From: JACNLN01 sp964626495
GTDB taxonomy: Bacteria; Fidelibacterota; Marinisomatia; Marinisomatales; CAZVFT01
Length of the DNA: 56,150 bases
Reading direction: 5' to 3'
Assembly (NCBI GenBank): GCA_964626495.1
Contig: CAZVFT010000003.1
Span: 1-56,150 of the forward strand
Made by a program: the position numbers and the translations under genes. The notes beneath the pieces are model-generated. The model made no database searches. It worked only from the letters and a program-made list of their open reading frames with translations, and was not told the origin of the DNA. Shown piece after piece: positions 26,641 through 34,183 of this stretch (position 1 is its first letter; every line of letters starts with the position of its first letter).

Positions 26641-27564
26641 TCAAGAAGATGACTTTGTATTAAAATTAATGCTTTCAAAAAGCGGCACCATATTAGTCTC
26701 ATCAATAGTCCTCACCGCCCGTCTTAACTCATCTTCATTACAGGCGTGAATGTGTATCTCAATACCCTCCTGTTCAAAGGTACGGTCCCATGAAATGTGA
26801 ACTCCTTTTGGAAGCTGCAATTTTTTCACTTCCGATTCCACTAAATTGTTGATCTTTGTCAGCATAGGATATTGTAACTGAGTGAGCTTTAAACGGATGT
26901 CGGCAATTTTTTTAGGGTTAATATCGCTAGTTAACCTAAGTTTTTCCAATACTTCGTTAATAGTCTTTTCATCCCGCTGACTGACCTCCCATATGTTGGT
27001 AACCATCTCAAGAAGGATACCCAAGCTTACCTTTCCTTTTGTAATGATTCTTTCTACCCAGTTAAAATCTTCCCCACATCGCTGAAACAACTTTACCAGT
27101 TTCAGACTCATAGATTTCTCAACAACGTATAGTTTTAGCGTTTCAGGCAGTTTTTGTAAATAAAGGAGATCCTCAACAATATCACGTTTGGGTGGTACAT
27201 TTAAAATTGGACAGATTTCCTTTACTAGATTCGCCTTTGAAACATCAAGCTTCTTATCCAGTTTTAATAAATTGGATTTCTCAATCAGGTTCAGTGGTCG
27301 CTGGGTATTGTAATACTCACATACTTTCTTGAGTAATGAGAGGGGATTAGCTTCTTCCACTAAAAAAACCGCAACGCGATCGCCATTAAAATTATTCAAT
27401 AGTTCTCCATTCCCAACAATGCGTACCTGTTTCCCATCTCGTATTCCCAGGAAAGGCCAACGAAAAATTTTATGACCGGTGTTAGCAGGAAATCGAATCC
27501 CGGTAAACCTGTCATCCACATTCAGCAACTTTTTGGAACATACCTCTATATTAATTCCCGACAT
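26641..27564 (-). CDS. ParB-like nuclease-domain protein
   Basis: A 307-residue protein resembling ParB/Spo0J-type proteins at low level. Residues 20-75 (GIRFPANTGHKIFRWPFLGI ... VRIVGNGELLNNF) have the layout of a ParB/Srx domain, and 95-200 (RPLNLIEKSNLLKLDKKL ... LQKLPETLKLYVVEKSMSLKLVKL) that of the ParB helix-turn-helix/KorB region. The C-terminal 80 residues are highly charged and duplicated at 22003. It overlaps the glycosyltransferase gene by 14 bases. Not a classical chromosome-segregation ParB: no parA neighbour. Family assignment is tentative. Confidence 0.5.
   Translation of the reverse strand: MSGINIEVCSKKLLNVDDRFTGIRFPANTGHKIFRWPFLGIRDGKQVRIVGNGELLNNFNGDRVAVFLVEEANPLSLLKKVCEYYNTQRPLNLIEKSNLLKLDKKLDVSKANLVKEICPILNVPPKRDIVEDLLYLQKLPETLKLYVVEKSMSLKLVKLFQRCGEDFNWVERIITKGKVSLGILLEMVTNIWEVSQRDEKTINEVLEKLRLTSDINPKKIADIRLKLTQLQYPMLTKINNLVESEVKKLQLPKGVHISWDRTFEQEGIEIHIHACNEDELRRAVRTIDETNMVPLFESINFNTKSSS
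26786..26916. repeat. 131-bp direct repeat, copy 2
   Basis: Partner of 22136-22266, lying inside the full-length ParB-like gene. Confidence 0.85.
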
Positions 27565-28414
27565 TTATATTCTCTCCCTTTGAATATGATTTCAATATTT
27601 CCTCATATATTTCTAGTTTTTTCTGATAAATTTGCTTTACATCCTCATTCCCTCGTTTCACTGCTCCCTCTGACACAATGCGGCACTTTTTCACCAACTC
27701 TACTAATAAAGCTTTCCTCCATTCTGATGGCAATGATCCACCAATGTGCTTTTCCATCGCCTGAATACGAAATCGGTCCATGCCCCAATATTTTTGAGAC
27801 AATTGATCGTCATGTCCACCATACTTGATAACGAAATTCTCAGGAAGCAAGCCAATTTCATACCTGCGCGCAATCCTCAACCAGAGATCATAATCCTCAC
27901 AGACAGGAAGTGTCTCGTCGAAAAGTCCAACCTCATCAAACACCGAGCGATGAATCATCACAGCAGATGGACTGACGATACAAAGAGGCAGGCATTTTTT
28001 AAAAATCCACCCCCTATATTTCTGGTGTTTCTTCATTGGGTTCACCCGTTTTTCATTTCGAATCCAGATCTCGTTCGTCTGACTGATTTTTATCTGTGGA
28101 TTTTCTTTATGATACTTCACCTGCATTTCTAATTTTTCGGGTAGCCACTCATCATCGGAATCAAGAAATGTCAGCCAATCACCCAAAGAATTGAGGATGC
28201 CTGAATTACGTGCTGCTGAAACACCTTTGTTTGATTGATTCAAAATAGCAATTGAATCCCCAAACTGTGCAAACGCATCCATGGTGCCATCCACTGAGCC
28301 ATCATCAATAACCACGATTTCATCGGGGTAATAGGTCTGGTGTAACACCGACCTGATTGCTCTGACGGTCAAGTTCTTGCGATTATACGTAGGAATAATA
28401 ACCGATATTCTCAA
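27551..28414 (-). CDS. Family 2 glycosyltransferase
   Basis: A 287-residue GT-A fold glycosyltransferase that transfers an activated sugar; acceptor unknown. RISVIIPTYNRKNLTVRAI is the nucleotide-sugar-binding start, VVIDDGSVDGT follows, and FLDSDDEW is the DxD metal site. GLFDETLPVCEDYDLWLRIA is the typical ED-Y acceptor/base motif. No membrane segment is visible. Start is TTG at 28414, overlapping the nucleosidase stop; the 3' end overlaps the ParB-like gene. Confidence 0.9.
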   Translation of the reverse strand: MRISVIIPTYNRKNLTVRAIRSVLHQTYYPDEIVVIDDGSVDGTMDAFAQFGDSIAILNQSNKGVSAARNSGILNSLGDWLTFLDSDDEWLPEKLEMQVKYHKENPQIKISQTNEIWIRNEKRVNPMKKHQKYRGWIFKKCLPLCIVSPSAVMIHRSVFDEVGLFDETLPVCEDYDLWLRIARRYEIGLLPENFVIKYGGHDDQLSQKYWGMDRFRIQAMEKHIGGSLPSEWRKALLVELVKKCRIVSEGAVKRGNEDVKQIYQKKLEIYEEILKSYSKGENINVGN

Positions 28415-29001
28415 TGAAACTCTAACCCCCCTACAATTTTTGCCAATATTTGGGATGCGCTCCGCAGCTGATCATTAAAATCGTTAACCGCATTAGAGTC
28501 GGATAAGTCTGTCACAACCCTCAGAACTACTGCCGGAATATTCCTATCCCTTGACCAGACATTTATAAAATGTGATTCCATATCCACAGCAACAGCTTCT
28601 GTTTCCCTGCGGATTTTTACCCGGTCTACTTCGTTCATTAAGGGAGTCCTAACCGTAACCAGCTTACCCCTGTAAAAATAAACACCCTGATTTTTCAGCT
28701 GGTTTTCAATATCCACTCGAAATTCACTATCAACAGAACATTCCTCTCCTGTTTCAAAATTTACTGTCCTGTCGGGAATAACGATTGATTCAAGGGGAAT
28801 TTCACTGACAAGAGCTCCGGATGTGCCTATGTTAAGGATGTAATCATACTGATTCTTTTGAAAATGGTGGTTAAGTGTAGACACCGTTTTCTTTTCACCC
28901 ACTCCTGTCTTTAATAAACAGACACTGCTTTTATCCTTAAAAAATGGGGCGCAATATTTTAATTCTTCAGCTAATGCTGCAATGATGAGCGTTTTGTGCA
29001 T
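28411..29001 (-). CDS. Purine-nucleoside phosphorylase/MTAN-superfamily nucleosidase
   Basis: A 196-residue member of the phosphorylase superfamily to which MTA/SAH nucleosidase and futalosine hydrolase belong. TLIIAALAEELKYCAP at the N-terminus, LNIGTSGALV (phosphate/ribose loop), and AVAVDMESHFIN with the ribose-contacting Met-Glu are visible; VVTDLSDSNA contains the usual catalytic Asp. It is shorter than typical MTAN (about 230). Substrate cannot be told: MTA/SAH, futalosine (menaquinone) or another nucleoside are all possible. First gene of a three-gene overlapping operon, divergent from ppdK. Confidence 0.8.
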   Translation of the reverse strand: MHKTLIIAALAEELKYCAPFFKDKSSVCLLKTGVGEKKTVSTLNHHFQKNQYDYILNIGTSGALVSEIPLESIVIPDRTVNFETGEECSVDSEFRVDIENQLKNQGVYFYRGKLVTVRTPLMNEVDRVKIRRETEAVAVDMESHFINVWSRDRNIPAVVLRVVTDLSDSNAVNDFNDQLRSASQILAKIVGGLEFH

Positions 29002-29167
29002 ATAATTTCTTCTTTAATAATCTGTCCTTACTGTAATGAGTTTTCAGTACAAAATCAACCTAAATACGGTTTGGAAACTGCTCAATCAATTTTCTAAATT
29101 TAATGTATATTTCTTCGAATGGATTAGTTCATTTAACAAAACTTTTAGATTCTAGAAAGGATACGCT

Positions 29168-31864
29168 ATGAAATACGTTTATTTTTTTGGAAATGGTCAC
29201 GCAGAGGGAAACAGCAAAATGAAAGACCTTCTTGGAGGTAAGGGAGCAAACATCGCCGAGATGACAAATAGAGGCATTCCTGTTCCTCCCGGTTTTACCA
29301 TCACAACAGATGTTTGCACCTACTTCTACGATCAAAACAAAAGCTATCCACCAGAACTTGAAGACCAGGTGATAAAGGCTTTAAAAAAGACAGAAGAGAT
29401 TATAGGCCGGAAGTTTGGTGATCCAGAAAATCCCCTCCTTGTCTCCGCCCGCTCCGGTGCCAGAGCCTCCATGCCCGGAATGATGGAGACAGTTTTAAAT
29501 ATCGGACTTACCTCCAAAACCATCCCGGGGCTTATCAAAAAGAGCAACAATCCTCGATTTGTCTATGATGCGTATCGCCGACTAATTATGATGTATTCTG
29601 ATGTAGTCATGGAAAAAGCTACAGGCATTGAAGTGGAAGAAGGTGTTGGCATCAGAGAACAGCTGGAAAAATTGATTGAAGATCGAAAAAAGGCAAAAGG
29701 AGTAGAACAAGATACCGAACTCGACGGTGAGGATTGGAAAGAGTTGTCTAATGCATTTAAGCAAAAAATTAAGGAAGTATTAGGTGCTGAATTCCCAGAT
29801 GATCCTTACGATCAACTCTGGGGCGCAATTGGAGCTGTTTTTCAATCGTGGAACGGAAAACGAGCTATATCGTACCGTCGCATCGAAGGTGTTCCTGATG
29901 ATTGGGGAACAGCCGTGAATATTCAAACTATGGTCTTTGGCAACATGGGAGAGGATTGTGCCACCGGTGTCGGTTTTACCCGCAATCCTGCCACCGGTGA
30001 AAATCTGTTTTATGGCGAATGGCTCTCAAACGCTCAAGGGGAAGATGTGGTGGCAGGAATACGAACACCTAACCCCATCAATATTGCAGGCAAGACAGAT
30101 AAAAATGTACGCCTTCCATCATTAGAAGAGTCCATGCCCGATATATACAAGCAGCTTGATAAAATTCAGAAGAAACTTGACACTCATTATCGCGATATGC
30201 AGGATATTGAATTCACCATCGAATCCGGTCGCCTCTGGATGCTCCAGACCCGAACGGGAAAGCGGAACGGAACGGCTGCTGTGAAAATGGCGGTTGATAT
30301 GTACAAAGAAAACCTGATATCCAGAGACGAAGCCCTGATGCGTGTTCGACCCTCACAGCTGGATGAACTTCTTCACCCAATGTTGAATCCCACTGCTGAA
30401 ATGACAGCCACCCCTCTGGCAGATGGTCTACCGGCAGGACCTGGTGGTGCTTCAGGTCAAATCGTCTTTACAGCAGATGATGCTGAAGAGTGGGCAAATG
30501 AGGGAAAGCAGGTCATTCTTGTCAGGAATGAAACGTCACCTGAGGATGTCCATGGAATGCACGCTGCTGAAGCCATCTTGACAGCCAGAGGTGGAATGAC
30601 CAGTCATGCCGCTTTGGTAGCTCGAGGATGGGGAAAATGCTGCATCGTCGGGTGCGGAGTTCTCAACATTAACCGTCAGGCGAGAACTATTGAAGTAAAT
30701 GGACACACATTGAAAGAAGGTGACTGGATCACCCTGAATGGTACGAAAGGGGTGGTTTATCCTGGTGAACTACCTTTGCAACCCGCAGATCCTGTCCACA
30801 ATGAATCGTTCCGTGAAATTATGAAAATGGCAGATAAAGTTCGCCGTCTTGGCATCCGAACCAATGCTGATCGCCCTGAAGACGCCCGGCAAGCCAGAGA
30901 GTTTGGAGCAGAAGGAATAGGACTCTGTCGCACTGAACATATGTTTTTCGAGCCGGAGCGAATCAGTGCAATGCGAGAGATGATTGTCGCAGAGACTGAA
31001 GAGTCGCGACGGAAGGCAATTATGAAACTCTTACCCTACCAGCGCAATGACTTTTATGGTCTTCTCAAAGCAATGCAGGACCTTCCTGTTACTATCCGAC
31101 TTTTAGATCCACCACTCCACGAATTTGTATCTCTCACCGATGAACAAACGACAGGACTTGCAGCTGATCTTGGAATCCCCAAAGACAAACTTCAAGCCCG
31201 CATCAGCTCCCTCCACGAATCAAATCCTATGTTAGGACACCGTGGATGCAGGCTCGGTATCGCCTATCCTGAAATTACAGAGATGCAGGCACGGGCTATC
31301 TTTGAAGCCACGGCAAAACTGACAAAAGAAGATATCAACGCCCACCCGGAAGTGATGATTCCATTGGTGGGTAGCTATAAAGAATATGAACATCAAGAAG
31401 CAATTGTCAGAAAAGTGGCAAGCGAAGTGATGGAAGAAAAAAGCGTACAATTTGACTATCTTGTAGGTACTATGATTGAGGTTCCAAGAGCGTGCCTCAC
31501 CGCTGATGAAATTGCAGAAAAAGCAGAGTTTTTCTCCTTTGGAACGAATGATCTTACCCAAACCACGTACGGATTCTCTCGGGATGACATTGGCGGATTT
31601 TTACCCACATATCTGAGTGGAGAAATTCTTCCGCATGATCCGTTTCAATCTCTCGATCAGACAGGTGTAGGGAAGCTTGTGAAAATGGGCGTTGATCTGG
31701 GTCGTGCTACACGAAAGGATTTAAAAATTGGGATTTGCGGTGAGCATGGCGGTGATCCCGATTCCATTGATTTTTGCCACCGCACAGGACTGAATTACGT
31801 GAGCTGTTCACCTTTCCGAGTTCCCATCGCCCGGCTGGCAGCGGCACAGGCTCGCCTTCGTTAG
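29168..31864 (+). CDS. ppdK: Pyruvate, phosphate dikinase
   Basis: Interconverts pyruvate + ATP + Pi and PEP + AMP + PPi; reversible entry to glycolysis/gluconeogenesis in PPi-economical metabolism. The 898-residue chain has the ATP-binding N-terminal domain (DLLGGKGANIAEM, SARSGARASMPGMM, NIGL), the swivelling phospho-His domain with His480 in GGMTSHAAL, and the PEP/pyruvate barrel with GIGLCRTEHMF, GHRGCRLGI, GTMIEVPRACLTAD and SFGTNDLTQ, ending in CGEHGGDPDS with the catalytic Cys. AAAGGA precedes ATG 29168. Single gene, divergent from the nucleosidase operon. Confidence 0.97.
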   Translation: MKYVYFFGNGHAEGNSKMKDLLGGKGANIAEMTNRGIPVPPGFTITTDVCTYFYDQNKSYPPELEDQVIKALKKTEEIIGRKFGDPENPLLVSARSGARASMPGMMETVLNIGLTSKTIPGLIKKSNNPRFVYDAYRRLIMMYSDVVMEKATGIEVEEGVGIREQLEKLIEDRKKAKGVEQDTELDGEDWKELSNAFKQKIKEVLGAEFPDDPYDQLWGAIGAVFQSWNGKRAISYRRIEGVPDDWGTAVNIQTMVFGNMGEDCATGVGFTRNPATGENLFYGEWLSNAQGEDVVAGIRTPNPINIAGKTDKNVRLPSLEESMPDIYKQLDKIQKKLDTHYRDMQDIEFTIESGRLWMLQTRTGKRNGTAAVKMAVDMYKENLISRDEALMRVRPSQLDELLHPMLNPTAEMTATPLADGLPAGPGGASGQIVFTADDAEEWANEGKQVILVRNETSPEDVHGMHAAEAILTARGGMTSHAALVARGWGKCCIVGCGVLNINRQARTIEVNGHTLKEGDWITLNGTKGVVYPGELPLQPADPVHNESFREIMKMADKVRRLGIRTNADRPEDARQAREFGAEGIGLCRTEHMFFEPERISAMREMIVAETEESRRKAIMKLLPYQRNDFYGLLKAMQDLPVTIRLLDPPLHEFVSLTDEQTTGLAADLGIPKDKLQARISSLHESNPMLGHRGCRLGIAYPEITEMQARAIFEATAKLTKEDINAHPEVMIPLVGSYKEYEHQEAIVRKVASEVMEEKSVQFDYLVGTMIEVPRACLTADEIAEKAEFFSFGTNDLTQTTYGFSRDDIGGFLPTYLSGEILPHDPFQSLDQTGVGKLVKMGVDLGRATRKDLKIGICGEHGGDPDSIDFCHRTGLNYVSCSPFRVPIARLAAAQARLR

Positions 31865-32062
31865 TACTAATGTGGGCAGGCGGTGATCAGTAATAAGTAG
31901 TAGCAGAAGCAGAAGATACAAAAATAGGAGTGTGCCGAAGTATTCCAACATTGTGGCATTACAATGCTAATGAATAGAACCAAGCCAACACCAACACAGG
32001 AATCCGGTAACATTTAAGAATTACCCTATTTAACAATTAGACAACATTCCTATTTAGTTTAA

Positions 32063-32089
32063 TCAATGATCATTGAATAAATTTATTCA
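32063..32089. promoter_or_regulatory. Two overlapping perfect palindromes upstream of the DprA-like gene
   Basis: TCAATGATCATTGA (14 bp, 32063-32076) and TGAATAAATTTATTCA (16 bp, 32074-32089) overlap by three bases, 46 bases before the ATG at 32135. They look like binding sites for a dimeric regulator. The rest of 31865-32134 is AT-rich and shows no other feature. Confidence 0.5.
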
Positions 32090-32134
32090 GTCATATACTG
32101 CACAGTGCTACATTAACACTAATAAGAGCATAAA

Positions 32135-32674
32135 ATGTATTCCATCGGAAATGAAGTATTGTTGAAAGCAAATCCCGTTGCTATTTACTGCTCCCGGGAG
32201 ATCCCCCTTTCTATCTACCAGCCAGCACTGGAACTCGTCCAAACACTGATGACCATTCCCTTGACCCTAGCAGGCGGGTGGCAATCCGCACTAGAAAAGG
32301 CCTCTTTAAAAACACGTACACCAGGATCGCCTTCTAATATCATCTTCTTCATAGCTAAAGGAGTACAGGGATTCAAGATTCCGCTCTATCTGAGAGAAGA
32401 CCTCGATGCCCGGAAAGTCCTGCTCGTCTCTCCCTTCATGGAGGGAAAGAGGATCGACAAAAGAAAAGTAGCAAAACGAGATGACTTAATTCTCTCTCTC
32501 ATCAATCGCTTTCTTTTCCTCAACATAGACGAAGGTGGTAATCTGGATAAGCTTTTCAATCAGTGTCTTAACCTTAAGAAGGAAGTCTTTCTTCTCAATC
32601 ATTTTTCGAACCATGGATGGGCAATTGGTAACGTAGAATTAATTTCATCAGATAAACTGGGAAGTCTTTTATGA
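32135..32674 (+). CDS. DprA/SLOG-like Rossmann-fold protein
   Basis: A 179-residue protein that resembles the core of DprA, the RecA loader of natural transformation, but is shorter. VAIYCSREIPLSIYQPALELV looks like the DprA first strand and loop, LTLAGGWQSALEKASL occupies the place of the GxGxD loop, and LVSPFMEGKRIDKRKVAKRDDLILSLINRFLFLNID corresponds to the SExP ... RNR-iia-lS-vlVvEa part. Catalytic-site or nucleotide residues are not well enough conserved to assign activity. Its ATGA end overlaps a 36-codon frame. The family call rests on pattern only. Confidence 0.5.
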   Translation: MYSIGNEVLLKANPVAIYCSREIPLSIYQPALELVQTLMTIPLTLAGGWQSALEKASLKTRTPGSPSNIIFFIAKGVQGFKIPLYLREDLDARKVLLVSPFMEGKRIDKRKVAKRDDLILSLINRFLFLNIDEGGNLDKLFNQCLNLKKEVFLLNHFSNHGWAIGNVELISSDKLGSLL

Positions 32675-32781
32675 ATCTGATACCTCTACTACAATCTCTT
32701 AAAACTGCTGATAACCTGAAGCGGCTAGCGGTAGAACATCTTAATTTCTCTCCCGAGCCCACACTTTTGTTATTCCGATGA
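32671..32781 (+). CDS. Small coupled ORF of unknown function, possibly truncated
   Basis: ATG 32671 overlaps the stop of the DprA-like gene as ATGA and opens a 36-residue frame (MNLIPLLQSLKTADNLKRLA ... LLLFR). The start arrangement is that of a real downstream gene, but the frame is short and matches nothing I recognise. It may be the remaining N-terminus of a lost gene. Confidence 0.35.
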   Translation: MNLIPLLQSLKTADNLKRLAVEHLNFSPEPTLLLFR

Positions 32782-32856
32782 CACTACTTTTAATAACAAT
32801 ATAATTAGTTTGACTAAAATTGTCAGAGCACCATAAATGAGAAGGCATTAAAAAAA

Positions 32857-34008
32857 ATGACACCTGACCCCCATTACCCTATTACCGCTGCACCTTCTCG
32901 CTTGCGGAAGAATGTACCACCCATCGAGTTGTTCCAGTGGTTGATTAAGAACTATCAGAAGGCGGAGCACTGCCTGGCGTTTTCAAATATCCACGGCTTA
33001 CGGTTTAGCGAGTTCCAAAAGCTTACCGGCTACGAGATCCCACAGGACTTCGATATGGGCTGGGATGCTCACTACGGTGCCGATGAACTAAATGACGTTC
33101 TTGCCAAAATCTACAACTGCTCGGTTGGGAACATCGTGACCAGCTCGGGGGGTTCAGAGGCTAATTTTCTGGTCTATCTGTCGCTTCTGGAACCCGGAGA
33201 CGATTTCATTATCGAGAAGCCCGGTTACCAGCCCATGTGGCTTTCGGCTGAGATGCTGGGCGCCAGACGGATCGACTGGTCAAGGAAGTTCGAAGACAGA
33301 TATCAGCTGGATCTCGAATCTCTAAAAAGCCTTATCACGCCCAAGACCAAACTGATCGTCCTTACCAACCCCCACAATCCCACTGGAAAGACCGTTCCAA
33401 GAAAAGATATTGCAGAACTTGCTGAGATCGCCTGTAAGAACGGAGCGTACGTGATGATAGATGAGATTTTTCTTGAAGGAACGAAGAAATCCCAGGGCTC
33501 AAGTTTCGGCATACCCAATATCATCATAACCTCCAGCATGACCAAGGTGTTCGGTTTGGGCGGGAACAGAACCGGGTGGGTCATAGGACCCGAGAAGGTG
33601 GCGCTTAAATGCCAGCTGGCTAAGGCTCACACGGATGTTGCTTCGAACTTCTTAGGTGAGCTGATGAGCTCCTCGGCATTAGACAAAGCCAGAACCACTC
33701 TTGTGGACCGGTTCAAGGAAAGGACCTTACCCAACCTAAATATTGTAAAGGAATGGATGGCTCGCCAAGCAGATATCCTGGAATGGGTGGAACCCGACGG
33801 AGGAATAATGTGCTATCCCAGATACAAGGGGGATATGTTTTCCAAGGAACTCTGCCAGAGACTACTGGATGAAGTCGGCGTACTTGTCAATCCGGGCTGC
33901 TACTTCAATGGCGAGGGCCATTTCAGGCTGACATTCTCAATTGAGTGGGACAGATTAAAATCGGGTCTTGATGCCTTAGAGGACGGCCTGAGGAATATCC
34001 TCGGTTGA
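32857..34008 (+). CDS. Class I/II PLP-dependent aminotransferase
   Basis: A 383-residue fold-type I aminotransferase. SSGGSEANFLVYLSLLEPGDD is the PLP-phosphate helix, LTNPHNPTGK the substrate/cofactor Asn motif, YVMIDEIF the cofactor Asp (usually DExY), and ITSSMTKVFGLGGNRTGW the Schiff-base Lys of SSMTK followed by the phosphate-binding Arg. The C-terminal FRLTFS carries the carboxylate-binding Arg. Substrate cannot be assigned. The gene reads more GC-rich than its neighbours and stands alone between an accessory DprA-like gene and a convergent T9SS gene, so recent acquisition is possible. Confidence 0.9.
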   Translation: MTPDPHYPITAAPSRLRKNVPPIELFQWLIKNYQKAEHCLAFSNIHGLRFSEFQKLTGYEIPQDFDMGWDAHYGADELNDVLAKIYNCSVGNIVTSSGGSEANFLVYLSLLEPGDDFIIEKPGYQPMWLSAEMLGARRIDWSRKFEDRYQLDLESLKSLITPKTKLIVLTNPHNPTGKTVPRKDIAELAEIACKNGAYVMIDEIFLEGTKKSQGSSFGIPNIIITSSMTKVFGLGGNRTGWVIGPEKVALKCQLAKAHTDVASNFLGELMSSSALDKARTTLVDRFKERTLPNLNIVKEWMARQADILEWVEPDGGIMCYPRYKGDMFSKELCQRLLDEVGVLVNPGCYFNGEGHFRLTFSIEWDRLKSGLDALEDGLRNILG

Positions 34009-34043
34009 CGCTCGATTCTTCACCCCCTAGAAAAAATCAGACT

Positions 34044-34156
34044 AAGGTATAGATCAAAAAGTTCTGCACACTCCGAGTGAAGGACTTGCCTTTATTTAAA
34101 AATCACCATCCATCTACTCCTGATAAATCAGGGTACGATGGATAAATCTATACCTT
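34044..34156. terminator. Nested inverted repeats between convergent genes
   Basis: An inner hairpin CCTGAT-AA-ATCAGG is enclosed by ATCCATC (34108-34114) and GATGGAT (34137-34143). Both lie within an outer 11-bp inverted repeat, AAGGTATAGAT (34044-34054) and ATCTATACCTT (34146-34156). Located between two convergent genes, this is a plausible two-way terminator, though no long T-run is present. Confidence 0.5.
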
Positions 34157-34183
34157 CGGTTTCGATTCATAAATATATCTTCC

